Position numbers and translations under genes: made by a program
Notes under the pieces: generated by a model
Database searches by the model: none
Told to the model about the DNA's origin: nothing
The model's input: the letters and a program-made list of their open reading frames with translations, nothing else
Part shown: positions 23,095 to 31,692 of the stretch, piece after piece
Numbering within the stretch: the first letter of the stretch is position 1
Layout: each line of letters opens with the position of its first letter
NCBI RefSeq assembly: GCF_007678255.1
Contig: NZ_VEED01000015.1
Coordinates: 77,122 to 141,121, forward strand
DNA from: Bacillus sp. X1(2014)
Lineage (GTDB): Bacteria; Bacillota; Bacilli; Bacillales_B; DSM-18226
DNA length: 64,000 nucleotides
Direction: 5' to 3'

Positions 23095-24477
23095 GTGGAG
23101 AATTATCGAATTGAAAAGGATACACTTGGTGAGGTTCGTGTGCCTATTGATAAATATTGGGGTGCTCAAACACAACGGAGCAAGAACAATTTTAAAATAG
23201 GCTCAGAGAAGATGCCATTGGAATTAATATATGGTTTGGTCTTTATTAAAAAGGCAGCAGCCATAGTAAATTTCCAATTAGGGAAGCTCAGTGAAAATAA
23301 AATGAAGGCGATCCAAAAAGTATGTGATTCTATTCATGCCGGAGATATGGATGAACATTTCCCATTGGTGGTCTGGCAGACGGGTAGCGGGACTCAATCC
23401 AACATGAACGTAAATGAAGTGATAGCCAATAAGGCAAATGAATATTTAAAGGACCTAGGTGCTGGGCATGAAAAAATCCATCCAAATGATGATGTCAATA
23501 TGTCGCAAAGCTCCAACGATACTTTTCCAACAGCCATGCATATTGCTGCATATCAAAAGATTGTAGTAGAACTTCTTCCGGCAATATCAGAACTTAAAAA
23601 TACTCTCCTACAAAAGGAAAAGGATTTCTCTAAAGTCATTAAAATCGGAAGGACACATTTACAGGATGCAACTCCACTTACACTGGGACAAGAAATCAGC
23701 GGATGGCGGTGGATGCTTGAAAAATGTGAAAAGATGATAAAGGAGGCAAGCCAATATCTACTTGATTTGGCGATCGGAGGAACGGCGGTTGGGACAGGAA
23801 TCAACGCACCTGCTTTGTTTGGTGATAAGGTTGCTGAGCAAATTTCCATATTTACTGGATACCCATTTCGGTCCTCAGAAAATAAATTTCATGCTTTAAC
23901 AAGTCACGATGAGATTGTACATGTTCATGGTGCGCTTAAAGCTTTGGCCGCTGATTTAATGAAAATTGCTAATGATATCCGTTGGCTGGCAAGTGGACCG
24001 CGCAGTGGGATTGGAGAGATTAGTATCCCGGCGAATGAGCCTGGGAGTTCCATTATGCCCGGAAAGGTAAATCCAACTCAAAGCGAAGCATTGACGATGA
24101 TAACATGCCAGATATATGGAAATGACGCTGCAATTGCTTTTGCAGCGAGTCAAGGAAATTTCGAGTTAAATGTCTTTAAACCAGTTATTATTAATAATTT
24201 TATCCAATCGGTTAGACTTCTTTCGGATGGAATAAGATCCTTTAATAAAAATTGTGTCGTAGGTCTTCAGGCAAATGACGAGATTCTTAAAGAACATTTG
24301 AATCGCTCATTGATGCTTGTTACAGCATTAAATCCTCATATTGGCTACGAAAAGGCAGCAGAAATTGCCAAATTAGCTTTCAAAGAAAATGGTTCCTTAA
24401 AGGAAGCCGCGTTAAAATTAGGTTATCTTACTGAAGAGCAGTTTTCGAAATGGGTTAAGCCAGAAAATATGATATGA
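23095..24477 (+). CDS. fumC: Class II fumarate hydratase
   Basis: A 460-residue enzyme of the TCA cycle converting fumarate to malate. Family signatures: [17 protein letters not shown] (about residues 96-112), [11 protein letters not shown] (about 139-149), [11 protein letters not shown], and the catalytic loop [15 protein letters not shown] (about 316-330). The length equals B. subtilis CitG. The GTG start at 23095 has GAGGTG nine bases upstream. In B. subtilis the gene is elsewhere, so its place between the yheF-like gene and sspB is a local rearrangement. Confidence 0.95.
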   Translation: MENYRIEKDTLGEVRVPIDKYWGAQTQRSKNNFKIGSEKMPLELIYGLVFIKKAAAIVNFQLGKLSENKMKAIQKVCDSIHAGDMDEHFPLVVWQTGSGTQSNMNVNEVIANKANEYLKDLGAGHEKIHPNDDVNMSQSSNDTFPTAMHIAAYQKIVVELLPAISELKNTLLQKEKDFSKVIKIGRTHLQDATPLTLGQEISGWRWMLEKCEKMIKEASQYLLDLAIGGTAVGTGINAPALFGDKVAEQISIFTGYPFRSSENKFHALTSHDEIVHVHGALKALAADLMKIANDIRWLASGPRSGIGEISIPANEPGSSIMPGKVNPTQSEALTMITCQIYGNDAAIAFAASQGNFELNVFKPVIINNFIQSVRLLSDGIRSFNKNCVVGLQANDEILKEHLNRSLMLVTALNPHIGYEKAAEIAKLAFKENGSLKEAALKLGYLTEEQFSKWVKPENMI

Positions 24478-24483
24478 AATTGA

Positions 24484-24509
24484 AAGCCCCTTCCGAATGG
24501 AAGGGGCTT
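24484..24509. terminator. Hairpin between convergent fumC and sspB
   Basis: AAGCCCCTTCC / GGAAGGGGCTT with GAAT loop; strong stem, poor T run on both strands; probably serves both genes. Confidence 0.6.
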
Positions 24510-24549
24510 AGCCATAATATTTATTTGTATTTACTTGGATTACTAAAAA

Positions 24550-24753
24550 TTAGCGTTGGAATCCGCCAAGTTGAGACTCAGCCATTGCTACTAAACGTTT
24601 TGTAATTTCTCCACCAACAGATCCGTTGGCACGTGAAGTAGTGTCTGCACCAAGATTTACACCAAATTCTGAAGCAATTTCATACTTCATTTGACTAAGA
24701 GCTTGCTCGACGCCTGGTACTAGAAGTTGATTAGAGTTGTTGTTACTTGCCAT
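24550..24753 (-). CDS. sspB: Alpha/beta-type small acid-soluble spore protein
   Basis: A 67-residue DNA-binding protein that coats and protects spore DNA. It shows the GPR protease recognition segment EIASEFGV (residues 25-32) and the conserved [15 protein letters not shown] near the C terminus. AGGAGTG precedes the ATG. Its leader contains CATACTG (24788-24794 on the minus strand), close to the sigma-G -10 CATACTA. Located near yhe genes as in B. subtilis. Made in the forespore and degraded at germination. Confidence 0.95.
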   Translation of the reverse strand: MASNNNSNQLLVPGVEQALSQMKYEIASEFGVNLGADTTSRANGSVGGEITKRLVAMAESQLGGFQR

Positions 24754-24783
24754 AGTTGAATAACACTCCTCTTAATAAATTTG

Positions 24784-24842
24784 GGGTCAGTATGGAGTTG
24801 AACCATAATGGAGATTAAACCATTGCCGCCTAGGCCTAACCC
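24784..24842 (-). other. tRNA-like fold 1 in sspB upstream region
   Basis: Minus strand: 7-bp stem GGGTTAG (24842-24836) with CTGACCC (24790-24784, one G-T), directly next to a perfect T-arm-like hairpin TATGG-TTCAACT-CCATA. The loop fits the TTCRANY consensus. The inner 28 bases could form only small helices, with no normal D and anticodon arms, and no CCA end. It overlaps the possible sigma-G -10. Could be chance or a promoter-linked RNA structure. Confidence 0.35.
24788..24794 (-). promoter_or_regulatory. Possible sigma-G -10 of sspB
   Basis: CATACTG on the minus strand, one base from the sigma-G CATACTA consensus, about 35 bases upstream of the sspB start. A good -35 (TGAATA-like) is not evident at the expected distance. 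Confidence 0.4.
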
Positions 24843-24906
24843 ATATTATCAATATTACTTTTGATAAACTTTCTACAATTGGAGATTCATTCATAAAACT
24901 TTGGTT

Positions 24907-24958
24907 TGGTTGGATGAGTCGGACTTGCACCGGCTAATACCCTTTTTGGTTTCATCCA
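24907..24958 (-). other. tRNA-like fold 2 with encoded CCA
   Basis: Minus strand: perfect 7-bp stem TGGATGA / TCATCCA, T-arm-like hairpin GCCGG-TGCAAGT-CCGAC (four of five pairs) directly adjacent, then A and CCA, exactly the 3' geometry of a tRNA. Only 17 bases replace the D arm, anticodon arm and variable loop. Possibly a tRNA pseudogene with an internal deletion or a tRNA-mimicking RNA. The rest of the 24754-25110 gap shows no gene. Confidence 0.4.
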
Positions 24959-25110
24959 TCGTGTTGTTGAATGGTTGCTTGCTTTGTAATACTTATTATG
25001 ATTAAAACGGAAAGACTTATTCGAGAAATTAATTAGTAATTTATTCCATTACATATGACATATAAGTTAACACAAACTAAGGATATCAATTAAACAAAAG
25101 GGTGAATGAA

Positions 25111-25353
25111 ATGTCTGAATGCCCAGTATGTAATGGTTTCCGTGAAGCCTATTTATTATGTACAAATTGCGGTGAGCCTATGATGGAAAGTGGTCGTCTT
25201 ATGGACTTTTATGATGATTACAGTCCATATATGGAAATAGACTTAATGAAAATGGAAGATGGATATCCTGATACAAATTCAGGTCATAAGTGCCCCCATG
25301 TGTATCGATGTCCTGCTTGTCATCTAGAAGAAGTATTTTTTATAAAAGAATAA
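25111..25353 (+). CDS. Small zinc-ribbon protein, unknown function
   Basis: An 80-residue acidic protein with three CxxC pairs: CPVC (residues 4-7), CTNC (about 17-20) and CPHVYRCPAC near residues 61-70; the pairs probably bind zinc. It has no signal peptide. The ATG at 25111 has AAAGGGTG seven bases upstream; the GTG at 25102 is too near it. It is a single gene closed by a terminator and convergent with msmX. I do not recognise a named family. Confidence 0.7.
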   Translation: MSECPVCNGFREAYLLCTNCGEPMMESGRLMDFYDDYSPYMEIDLMKMEDGYPDTNSGHKCPHVYRCPACHLEEVFFIKE

Positions 25354-25373
25354 GCCTCGCTCCAAGCGAGGCT
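25353..25373. terminator. Terminator between zinc-ribbon gene and msmX
   Basis: Perfect hairpin AGCCTCGCT-CCA-AGCGAGGCT between convergent genes; overlaps the upstream stop codon by one base. The T tract is weak on both strands. Confidence 0.65.
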
Positions 25374-25397
25374 ATTCTGTCTTTACATTGTATACTA

Positions 25398-26498
25398 TTA
25401 TGGACGAATTCTTGATTCTGTTTCTTCATCAAAGAAATGTGCTTTATTCATATCAAATGCAAGATCTAATGTATCGCCAGGATGGATATCACCACGAGAA
25501 TCAACGCGAGCCACAAAATCTTGACCGCCAATGCTTGAATAAATCATTAATTCTGCACCAGTTAACTCGGCAACATCTACTTGAGCTTTAATTTTTGATC
25601 CAGCAGATGCATCAATGAAAACTGGTTCATCATGAATATCTTCTGGACGAGTACCTAGGATGATTGATTTTCCAACATATCCTTGTTCGCGTAAATATTT
25701 CATTTTTCCTTCTGGAACAGAAAGAGCAGTATTTCCAATTACGAATTTTCCATCCTCTAATTTTCCGTTAAAGAAATTCATTGCAGGAGATCCGATAAAG
25801 CCGCCGACAAAGACATTCTCAGGCTTTTCATAAACTTCTTTAGGCGAACCTACTTGCTGAATGATACCATCTTTCATAACGACTAAACGTGTTGCCATTG
25901 TCATCGCTTCAGTTTGGTCATGTGTAACATAGATTGTAGTAGTATCTAAGCGACGGTGAAGTTTAGCAATTTCTGCACGCATTTGCACACGAAGCTTTGC
26001 ATCCAGGTTTGATAATGGTTCATCCATTAAGAATACTTTTGCATCACGTACAATCGCACGGCCTAATGCTACACGCTGGCGTTGTCCGCCTGAAAGAGCC
26101 TTAGGTTTACGAGTTAAGTAAGCTTCTAGACCAAGAATTTTTGCTGCGTCTTTTACGCGACGGTCAATTTCATCTTTTGGGAATTTACGCAGTTTTAAGC
26201 CGAACGCCATGTTATCATATACCGTCATATGTGGATAAAGAGCATAGTTTTGGAAAACCATCGCGATATCACGATCTTTTGGAGCTACATCGTTTACTCT
26301 TTTACCATCAATGTAGAAATCTCCTTTTGAAATATCTTCAAGACCAGCAATCATTCGAAGTGTCGTAGATTTTCCACACCCTGATGGTCCTACAAACACG
26401 ATAAATTCTTTATCTTCAATGTGTAAATTGAAGTCTTGTACAGCTGTTACTTTATTATCATAAATCTTATAAATATGATCTAATTTTAACTCTGCCAT
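25398..26498 (-). CDS. msmX: MsmX multi-sugar ABC importer ATPase
   Basis: A 366-residue CUT1-family ATPase. Walker A GPSGCGKSTT (about residues 38-47), Q-loop VFQNYALYPHM (near 81-91), signature LSGGQRQR (about 135-142), Walker B VFLMDEPLSNLD (about 154-165), then a MalK-type TOBE regulatory domain. In B. subtilis MsmX is the shared ATPase energising several sugar importers whose permease operons lack their own; no permease is nearby here either. AGGGAGG precedes the ATG. A cre-like site lies upstream. Confidence 0.92.
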   Translation of the reverse strand: MAELKLDHIYKIYDNKVTAVQDFNLHIEDKEFIVFVGPSGCGKSTTLRMIAGLEDISKGDFYIDGKRVNDVAPKDRDIAMVFQNYALYPHMTVYDNMAFGLKLRKFPKDEIDRRVKDAAKILGLEAYLTRKPKALSGGQRQRVALGRAIVRDAKVFLMDEPLSNLDAKLRVQMRAEIAKLHRRLDTTTIYVTHDQTEAMTMATRLVVMKDGIIQQVGSPKEVYEKPENVFVGGFIGSPAMNFFNGKLEDGKFVIGNTALSVPEGKMKYLREQGYVGKSIILGTRPEDIHDEPVFIDASAGSKIKAQVDVAELTGAELMIYSSIGGQDFVARVDSRGDIHPGDTLDLAFDMNKAHFFDEETESRIRP

Positions 26499-26575
26499 TG
26501 GAATTCCTCCCTTATCTTGTTAGTAATAGTTTACAAGCAGCAGAAGAAAATAGGTATGGACAGACTGCACAAAGA

Positions 26576-26590
26576 ATGAAAACGCTTTTT
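26576..26590. promoter_or_regulatory. Candidate cre (CcpA) site upstream of msmX
   Basis: ATGAAAACGCTTTTT fits WTGNAANCGNWNNCW except at one position. It lies between the yxkF-like gene and msmX, about 80 bases before msmX, where catabolite control of a sugar transporter ATPase would be expected. Confidence 0.5.
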
Positions 26591-26601
26591 TGGGCACATT
26601 G

Positions 26602-27516
26602 TTATCTTTTTTGACTTTGTTCAAAAAGGAGACAAGCTAAGAAGACTGTAAAGGCCCCATAAAAATCTTTTAATTGGATTCCAGACTTATCGATAAATTT
26701 ATCAATTCGATATTGGAGTGTATTTCGATGGATGTATAACTTTTTTGCCGTCAAACTGGCATTTAAATTATTCTCCAGAAAAACTTTAATGGTCGAATAC
26801 ATCTCTGGATCATCATTAAAAACTTCGAATATTCCTTGATGGATCTTTGGTTTTAAATCCATCGGCAAATGATATGTCACATATGCTGGAAGAACCCGTT
26901 CAAATGTAAAAATATTCATAAAGGAGTTAAGATGGGTCAGACCAAAAGAAAAATATTCTTTCTCAAGCAGGAACTTTGAACGAAGTTGGTCGTTAAAGGA
27001 ATTAAACTTTCCAATAAAAAAAGAGATTTTGACATAAAAATCACTTTCTAAGGTTTCTGACATGGAAATCAATTCTTCTTCCGTAAGTAAGACTATGGTG
27101 TCTTCTTCAATTATTATTCCTCGTCTTTTGTTCTCCCAGATGATAATGACTCCTTCAGTAAAGAACCCTTTTAATGCTGACTCAATCTCAAGTTGATTCG
27201 TATCATCACCGTTAATTTGAAATTGAATGAACCGAAGATTTGTCTCAACATGATAAGTGGGGGGAGGACCATCCTCTAATAAGTAGGCATCCCAACCCTT
27301 GGTAGCGGAGCTTCGGATTGTTGGCGGATGTTCAACTAATTGATAGATCGTTTGGAGGAGGGAGAATTCCTTTTCAGAAACATTAGATTTAGGAATGCCA
27401 ATCCATTCGTTGTCCATCTCGCTGTAAAATATGTAAAACTGTTCTGAAAGCGTAATGGGTTGATCGGGAAATAAAACGGAATTTTCATAAATAGACAATA
27501 ATTTTCTAAGCATCAT
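26602..27516 (-). CDS. yxkF: PucR/CdaR-type helix-turn-helix regulator (YxkF-like)
   Basis: A 304-residue protein whose C terminus (about residues 250-300) has FLENNLNASLTAKKLYIHRN followed by TLQYRIDKF, the PucR C-terminal HTH signature. The N-terminal 240 residues show no GAF or GGDEF motif I can name. In B. subtilis a similar gene (yxkF) lies beside msmX, and the same pairing is seen here, 103 bases apart on the same strand. It may respond to a sugar or nitrogen signal; the target genes are unknown. Confidence 0.8.
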   Translation of the reverse strand: MMLRKLLSIYENSVLFPDQPITLSEQFYIFYSEMDNEWIGIPKSNVSEKEFSLLQTIYQLVEHPPTIRSSATKGWDAYLLEDGPPPTYHVETNLRFIQFQINGDDTNQLEIESALKGFFTEGVIIIWENKRRGIIIEEDTIVLLTEEELISMSETLESDFYVKISFFIGKFNSFNDQLRSKFLLEKEYFSFGLTHLNSFMNIFTFERVLPAYVTYHLPMDLKPKIHQGIFEVFNDDPEMYSTIKVFLENNLNASLTAKKLYIHRNTLQYRIDKFIDKSGIQLKDFYGAFTVFLACLLFEQSQKR

Positions 27517-27590
27517 TGATTTCCCCGTTTAATAAATATTTTTTTATGACTTCTAATATTATAACAGTAGTTACTAAACCTAATAAATCA

Positions 27591-27622
27591 AAAAGGCTAG
27601 CCAAGGTTAATTCGGCTAGCCT
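27591..27622 (-). terminator. Intrinsic terminator of small minus-strand gene
   Basis: AGGCTAGCC / GGCTAGCCT with an eleven-base loop; T5 tail on the minus strand. Confidence 0.8.
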
Positions 27623-27641
27623 GTTATTTTGGAATTTCACA

Positions 27642-27836
27642 TCAATCGCATTCATAGGGCGGTTGTTCTACTTGAAGGTCACGGGCTTCTTCGATATTAG
27701 TTGATTCCATTCTGGAATGCACTGAACCACCGGACATGCCTTCGTTGATCATTCGGTCAACATCCATAAACACCTTATCTCTGCCTTCATATGCAGAACC
27801 TGCATCCGTTCCCATGTCTTTTTCTTTGTCCATCAT
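27642..27836 (-). CDS. Small hydrophilic protein, unknown function
   Basis: A 64-residue acidic protein, MMDKEKDMGTDAGSAYEGRD..., ending EARDLQVEQPPYECD. No membrane segment or recognisable domain. ATG at 27836 (or 27833) follows AAAGGA six to nine bases upstream; the frame extends upstream to 27890 without a ribosome-binding site. It is the last gene before a terminator and lies downstream of the yheE/YheCD cluster on the same strand, which hints at a spore-related role but does not prove it. Confidence 0.65.
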   Translation of the reverse strand: MMDKEKDMGTDAGSAYEGRDKVFMDVDRMINEGMSGGSVHSRMESTNIEEARDLQVEQPPYECD

Positions 27837-27915
27837 TATCATTCCTTTCCCAAAACTATATTTAGTTTTGCGGAAAAGGCAAGTTTTCATTCACGATGGT
27901 CATCCGAATTTTAGA

Positions 27916-28125
27916 TTATTCATATACATGATAAAGCATTAGTTCATGGATTTGGCTTGATAGTGCCTCAATTTCATCCTGTTCAGGTACATTTGTTGTC
28001 CATTCAATTTTCCCTGTTTGGTGGTAAATTCCCGTCACCCGCTGTTTTTTATGATAAAAGGAAAAATTCCAGCCTGGTATATTTTTATTTTCAAATAACG
28101 GTTTAAATTGAAAGTGCATGATCAT
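27916..28125 (-). CDS. yheE: YheE-like protein (DUF5342)
   Basis: A 69-residue protein beginning MIMHFQFKPLFENKNIPGWN and containing FSFYHKKQRVTGIYHQTGKIEW, which fits B. subtilis YheE (72 residues). The ATG at 28125 has AAAGGAGG eight bases upstream. It lies immediately downstream of the YheC/YheD genes as in B. subtilis. Function unknown; co-location suggests a mother-cell, spore-coat-related role. Confidence 0.8.
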   Translation of the reverse strand: MIMHFQFKPLFENKNIPGWNFSFYHKKQRVTGIYHQTGKIEWTTNVPEQDEIEALSSQIHELMLYHVYE

Positions 28126-28199
28126 CGTCAAATCCTCCTTTTAATATTCTTATTTATAGCTTAACTGGTTAGGGAGAATATTTAAATATGAATTTTCTG

Positions 28200-29246
28200 T
28201 CAGATTTCATAATCGGAAAGTTGGAGGAAAATGCGGCAAAGTTGCTCAATTTTCCTTTCCTCAATTTCCTCTTCATCAAACCTCATTGGTTTGGAATTTA
28301 CCTCGTAAATATAGTACTGGCCAGTCATACTTACCCCGGCATCAATAGAAAACTCTCCGAAATAGCCAAATCGATCAGACAGTGCCATCCCGATTTCAGG
28401 AACAATCGCTTCAATAAAACGATCATGCTCCTTGGTTTGTAAAATTTGATAGGGCAGGAGTCTACCGCCGGAAGGAATATGGGTAGTAATATCTTGTGTC
28501 TGAGATTGCCGAATTCCAACTCCTGTTACGGTGTAACCACCGTTTCCTCCGTGGGCGAGGATACGAAAATCGAAGCGGTTCCCCATATACTTCGCTGATT
28601 TTACTTCCGCTTGTGCTAAGTAGTTTTTTGCCAACAATTCCACACTGTGTTTTTCCCAAAAATGATCAAAGGATTTAAAAAGTTCATGCTCGTGTATCCC
28701 GTCTAATTGAAGACTGGTAGCACCATTTAACTTTAAGCGAAGAATTCCTTGTCCTTTGGAAGATTGAGCAGGTTTTAAATAAATGCTCTTATGTGTCTTT
28801 TGAAAAATGAATAAGTCCTTCTTCCTGTGGATAGGGATGGTTTCTGGCAGGAACGTTTTCAGAAACGGATGTATTCTAAACACCTCATAGAGCTCAAATT
28901 TATCAATAAAACATGGATTGAAATAAGGAATATTCTTCTCCTTTAAAATGGTAAAGAATTGCTGGCACCGTTCGCTTTGTTCTGATTTTCGGAAGGGGAT
29001 CCGGTTATATACAATGTCTGGGTAGCGAAATTTTTCCTTTTTCCAATGATTTTGTTCAGGTAAAAAAGTATAGCCCATAATATGGTCTTTACCTGCGTCC
29101 TCTGGTATAAAAACAAAACTTATTCCATCAAGTGAAATAAGCTTTTTTTGTAATGCTATAAAAAGCGGGCCATTTCCAGCAATAGAACCATCTGCTTTTC
29201 TTGCTGACAGTATTCCAACCAGAGGCCCTTTATGATTGGTTTTCAT
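28200..29246 (-). CDS. YheC/YheD-family ATP-grasp protein, YheC-like copy 2
   Basis: A 348-residue ATP-grasp protein. Visible motifs: nucleotide-binding lysine region IYLKPAQSSKGQGILRL (near residue 165), DFRILAHG (near 226), GEFSIDAGV and the metal-binding YEVNSKP (near 320). ATP-grasp enzymes join a carboxylate to an amine, thiol or similar nucleophile using ATP. B. subtilis YheC and YheD are coat-associated proteins of unknown reaction. The start ATG overlaps the stop of the preceding paralogue by four bases. It is the last of four tandem paralogues. Confidence 0.85.
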   Translation of the reverse strand: MKTNHKGPLVGILSARKADGSIAGNGPLFIALQKKLISLDGISFVFIPEDAGKDHIMGYTFLPEQNHWKKEKFRYPDIVYNRIPFRKSEQSERCQQFFTILKEKNIPYFNPCFIDKFELYEVFRIHPFLKTFLPETIPIHRKKDLFIFQKTHKSIYLKPAQSSKGQGILRLKLNGATSLQLDGIHEHELFKSFDHFWEKHSVELLAKNYLAQAEVKSAKYMGNRFDFRILAHGGNGGYTVTGVGIRQSQTQDITTHIPSGGRLLPYQILQTKEHDRFIEAIVPEIGMALSDRFGYFGEFSIDAGVSMTGQYYIYEVNSKPMRFDEEEIEERKIEQLCRIFLQLSDYEI

Positions 29247-30607
29247 TTGATTAACTCCTCTGGATGTAATAAGGATTGCTCTGTAAGAAAGACAGCAAAT
29301 GCGATTGAAAACTTTCGGGTTAGCAAATCAAATTCTTTTAATTCAGGATGAGTAAAGATGGTTCTTCCTGGTTTGGAATTTGCTTCGAAGAGCCAAACTT
29401 CTCCATTTCGGTCGATACCTAAATCAAATCCAATCTCACCAATTATTCCTTCTACATGCCGATCCATTGCGCTGCTTAAAAGCAATGCCGCATCGGAGAG
29501 TCTCTGGGAATAAAGTGAACATTCCTCATTTGTGAATATTTCCTCGATTGTCTTAATATCTCCACCGCTTCTTGAATGGGTAGTTACGCTGCCAGGCCCT
29601 GCTATTTTTGCTGCAATCGCAGATACATGCCAATTTCCCAGGTCATCTTTGTTGGTGTGGATTCTAAAATCAATGGATCGGGATTCGGTTCGGAGTAGAT
29701 TAATCCCTTGCTGTACCAGCATTTTTTCAAGGTATTGGCTGGCAAATACGTTTCCCATTAAGCTTTCTAAACTAGAAAATTTCCTCAGACGGTTTACATT
29801 ACTTGTATCTTGGTATCGGCAGTAATAATCATCGCTGTGTTTGTCGTAAATAATTTGGTGAACACCTATGCCGAGACTGCCATTTTTAGGTTTGATAAAA
29901 ACATGGCCATAGGTGGAAAGCATCGTTTCGATTGAGGAAAAGGATGTAAATGGTAATGTATCTGGAAGGAATTTAGACACAGTTTCATCTTGAATAAGCC
30001 TTTCATGGATTTCAAGTTTGTTAAAAAATCCAGGATTGTACCAAGGGATAAGATATTCTTTTTCCAATCGCTCTCTCACTTTTATTAATTTTGGGTTATT
30101 TTCACTTCTTCGATTTGGAAGTCGATCATAAATAACATTCGGAAAGGGAATTTCAACCGTTTCCCAACTGTTATTATGATAAAAATACCCTTCAATGGTC
30201 CCTAGATCCCAATCAATATGTTGTTCTCCAAACACAAATGGTAAGGCACCCACCATTTTATTAACAGAAAGGAGTTTCGAGAAAAATTGTGTTCGGTCGC
30301 CAATCGGTTCCAATGGCAAGGAGGTAAATCCTGCTGTAAAAATACCTACAAGTGGACCGATTATTAGACGTTGGTTAGCGCAGAAAACATGAAGTGGAAT
30401 GTTGAAACTAGGATATTGAAGAGCTTGTTGAATTTCCCGGCTGATTGAAATTCGATCATCTTGATCAGGATGTGGGATAAAATCGACTTCTATCGATTTT
30501 GAACCAAAGGCAATTCGTTTTAACTCTTGTTCTTTTAGTATTGCAGGAGGACAGAATACTACTAATTGATCATTTTGAGCAACTTCAATGAGATAATGTT
30601 TTCTCAT
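29243..30607 (-). CDS. yheD: YheC/YheD-family ATP-grasp protein, YheD-like copy 2
   Basis: A 454-residue protein, the length of B. subtilis YheD, with an N-terminal beta-rich region (about residues 1-100) before the ATP-grasp domain. Motifs: VFIKPKNGSLGIGV (near 240), SIDFRIHTNK (near 320), GEIGFDLGID and FEANSKPGR (near 425). The ATG at 30607, with AAAGGAAGAG upstream, is preferred over 30625. It overlaps the end of the preceding gene by 23 bases, so the cluster is translated as one tightly packed operon. Confidence 0.85.
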   Translation of the reverse strand: MRKHYLIEVAQNDQLVVFCPPAILKEQELKRIAFGSKSIEVDFIPHPDQDDRISISREIQQALQYPSFNIPLHVFCANQRLIIGPLVGIFTAGFTSLPLEPIGDRTQFFSKLLSVNKMVGALPFVFGEQHIDWDLGTIEGYFYHNNSWETVEIPFPNVIYDRLPNRRSENNPKLIKVRERLEKEYLIPWYNPGFFNKLEIHERLIQDETVSKFLPDTLPFTSFSSIETMLSTYGHVFIKPKNGSLGIGVHQIIYDKHSDDYYCRYQDTSNVNRLRKFSSLESLMGNVFASQYLEKMLVQQGINLLRTESRSIDFRIHTNKDDLGNWHVSAIAAKIAGPGSVTTHSRSGGDIKTIEEIFTNEECSLYSQRLSDAALLLSSAMDRHVEGIIGEIGFDLGIDRNGEVWLFEANSKPGRTIFTHPELKEFDLLTRKFSIAFAVFLTEQSLLHPEELIK

Positions 30608-31688
30608 AATAGCTCTTCCTTTCATTTTGAGCCATTTGACTTAGGTGCTTCCCATATAGCAAAGGGGCAAGGGTTAAAGTCTCCTTTATGTCTGGCTGTG
30701 TATGAAGGAGGACTTTTCGACCCGGCTTTGAATTGATATCTAGAATCCAAATGGAGCCGTTTTTCGCTATTCCAATATCGATGCCAATTTCGAATAATGG
30801 TAAAAAAGCATTTTCAAGAATAGGGGGAAGATTAGATAGAATATAGGCTAATTCCTGATTAATGTAATCCTTTTTAGCGGGCTGTAAAGACGAAGACCAA
30901 TCATCATAAATAGTGATAAAACCACCAGCACTTAAATTGGAAAGGATTCCCCCCGTACTCCCTACTCGAATACCCCTGCCCATTTCTCCCCATTTCCCAT
31001 CGATTCCTTTCTGTAAGAGGATTCGAATGTCAAATGGCTGCAGGTCATCATTTGATAATTCTAAATACGGCTGCATAAGGTAGGGACGCTTGCTAATAAG
31101 TGGTTGCAGCCAACTATTAAGTTTGGTTTCATTTGGGAAGATTCGTGAGATAATATTCTTGTTTTTTTCTGTCTTAACATGGAAGGATTTGTTGTTTTTT
31201 TTCAAATAGTAAATGCCATTTCCTTGAGAGCCATTAATTGGCTTTAAAATCATTCTTTTTTTGGCAGTTAATTCATTTAACACGATGCCAGTATTTGAAA
31301 CCGCATGAGACAGGGGCAAGTAAGCTGATAAAACAGTACTCTTTAATACTTCATAGAGTTCCAGTTTATTAGGCAGTCCATAGCCTAAAAAGGTTATTTC
31401 GGGTCTGTTCTTAAGCCAGGATACAATCGGAATACACTGCTTGGAGTGGTCATCATCCCCGTAAAAACAACGATCATAAATAAGAGCTGGAATGGGAAAA
31501 TCTTTGTCAACCCAGGATTTTGTTTGTGGCATGAATTTTTTTCCTTCTACTTGTAATGTAAGTGGATTTATATTTGCAGGGGTGAATCGAAAACATTCCA
31601 TCCCACAGGGTTCTGCAAGGTTTGCGATGTCGTTGATATAGGAATGCTCACTGTCAAAACTTATAGTCATTATTCCAAAGGCAATCAA
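30585..31688 (-). CDS. yheC: YheC/YheD-family ATP-grasp protein, YheC-like copy 1
   Basis: A 367-residue ATP-grasp protein matching B. subtilis YheC in length (363). Motifs: ILKPINGSQGNGIYYL (near residue 146), FDIRILLQKG (near 218), FEIGIDIGI and LDINSKPGRK (near 327), where Asp replaces the Glu seen in the other copies at the metal-binding position. AGGAGGAC lies upstream of the ATG at 31688, and the preceding gene ends only four bases away. The substrate is unknown. Confidence 0.85.
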   Translation of the reverse strand: MIAFGIMTISFDSEHSYINDIANLAEPCGMECFRFTPANINPLTLQVEGKKFMPQTKSWVDKDFPIPALIYDRCFYGDDDHSKQCIPIVSWLKNRPEITFLGYGLPNKLELYEVLKSTVLSAYLPLSHAVSNTGIVLNELTAKKRMILKPINGSQGNGIYYLKKNNKSFHVKTEKNKNIISRIFPNETKLNSWLQPLISKRPYLMQPYLELSNDDLQPFDIRILLQKGIDGKWGEMGRGIRVGSTGGILSNLSAGGFITIYDDWSSSLQPAKKDYINQELAYILSNLPPILENAFLPLFEIGIDIGIAKNGSIWILDINSKPGRKVLLHTQPDIKETLTLAPLLYGKHLSQMAQNERKSYYEKTLSH

Positions 31689-31692
31689 TTTA

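Noticed and set aside
24907..24958. A functional tRNA gene
   Set aside because: The acceptor and T-arm geometry is right, but D and anticodon arms are missing, so it cannot decode; kept only as a tRNA-like fold.
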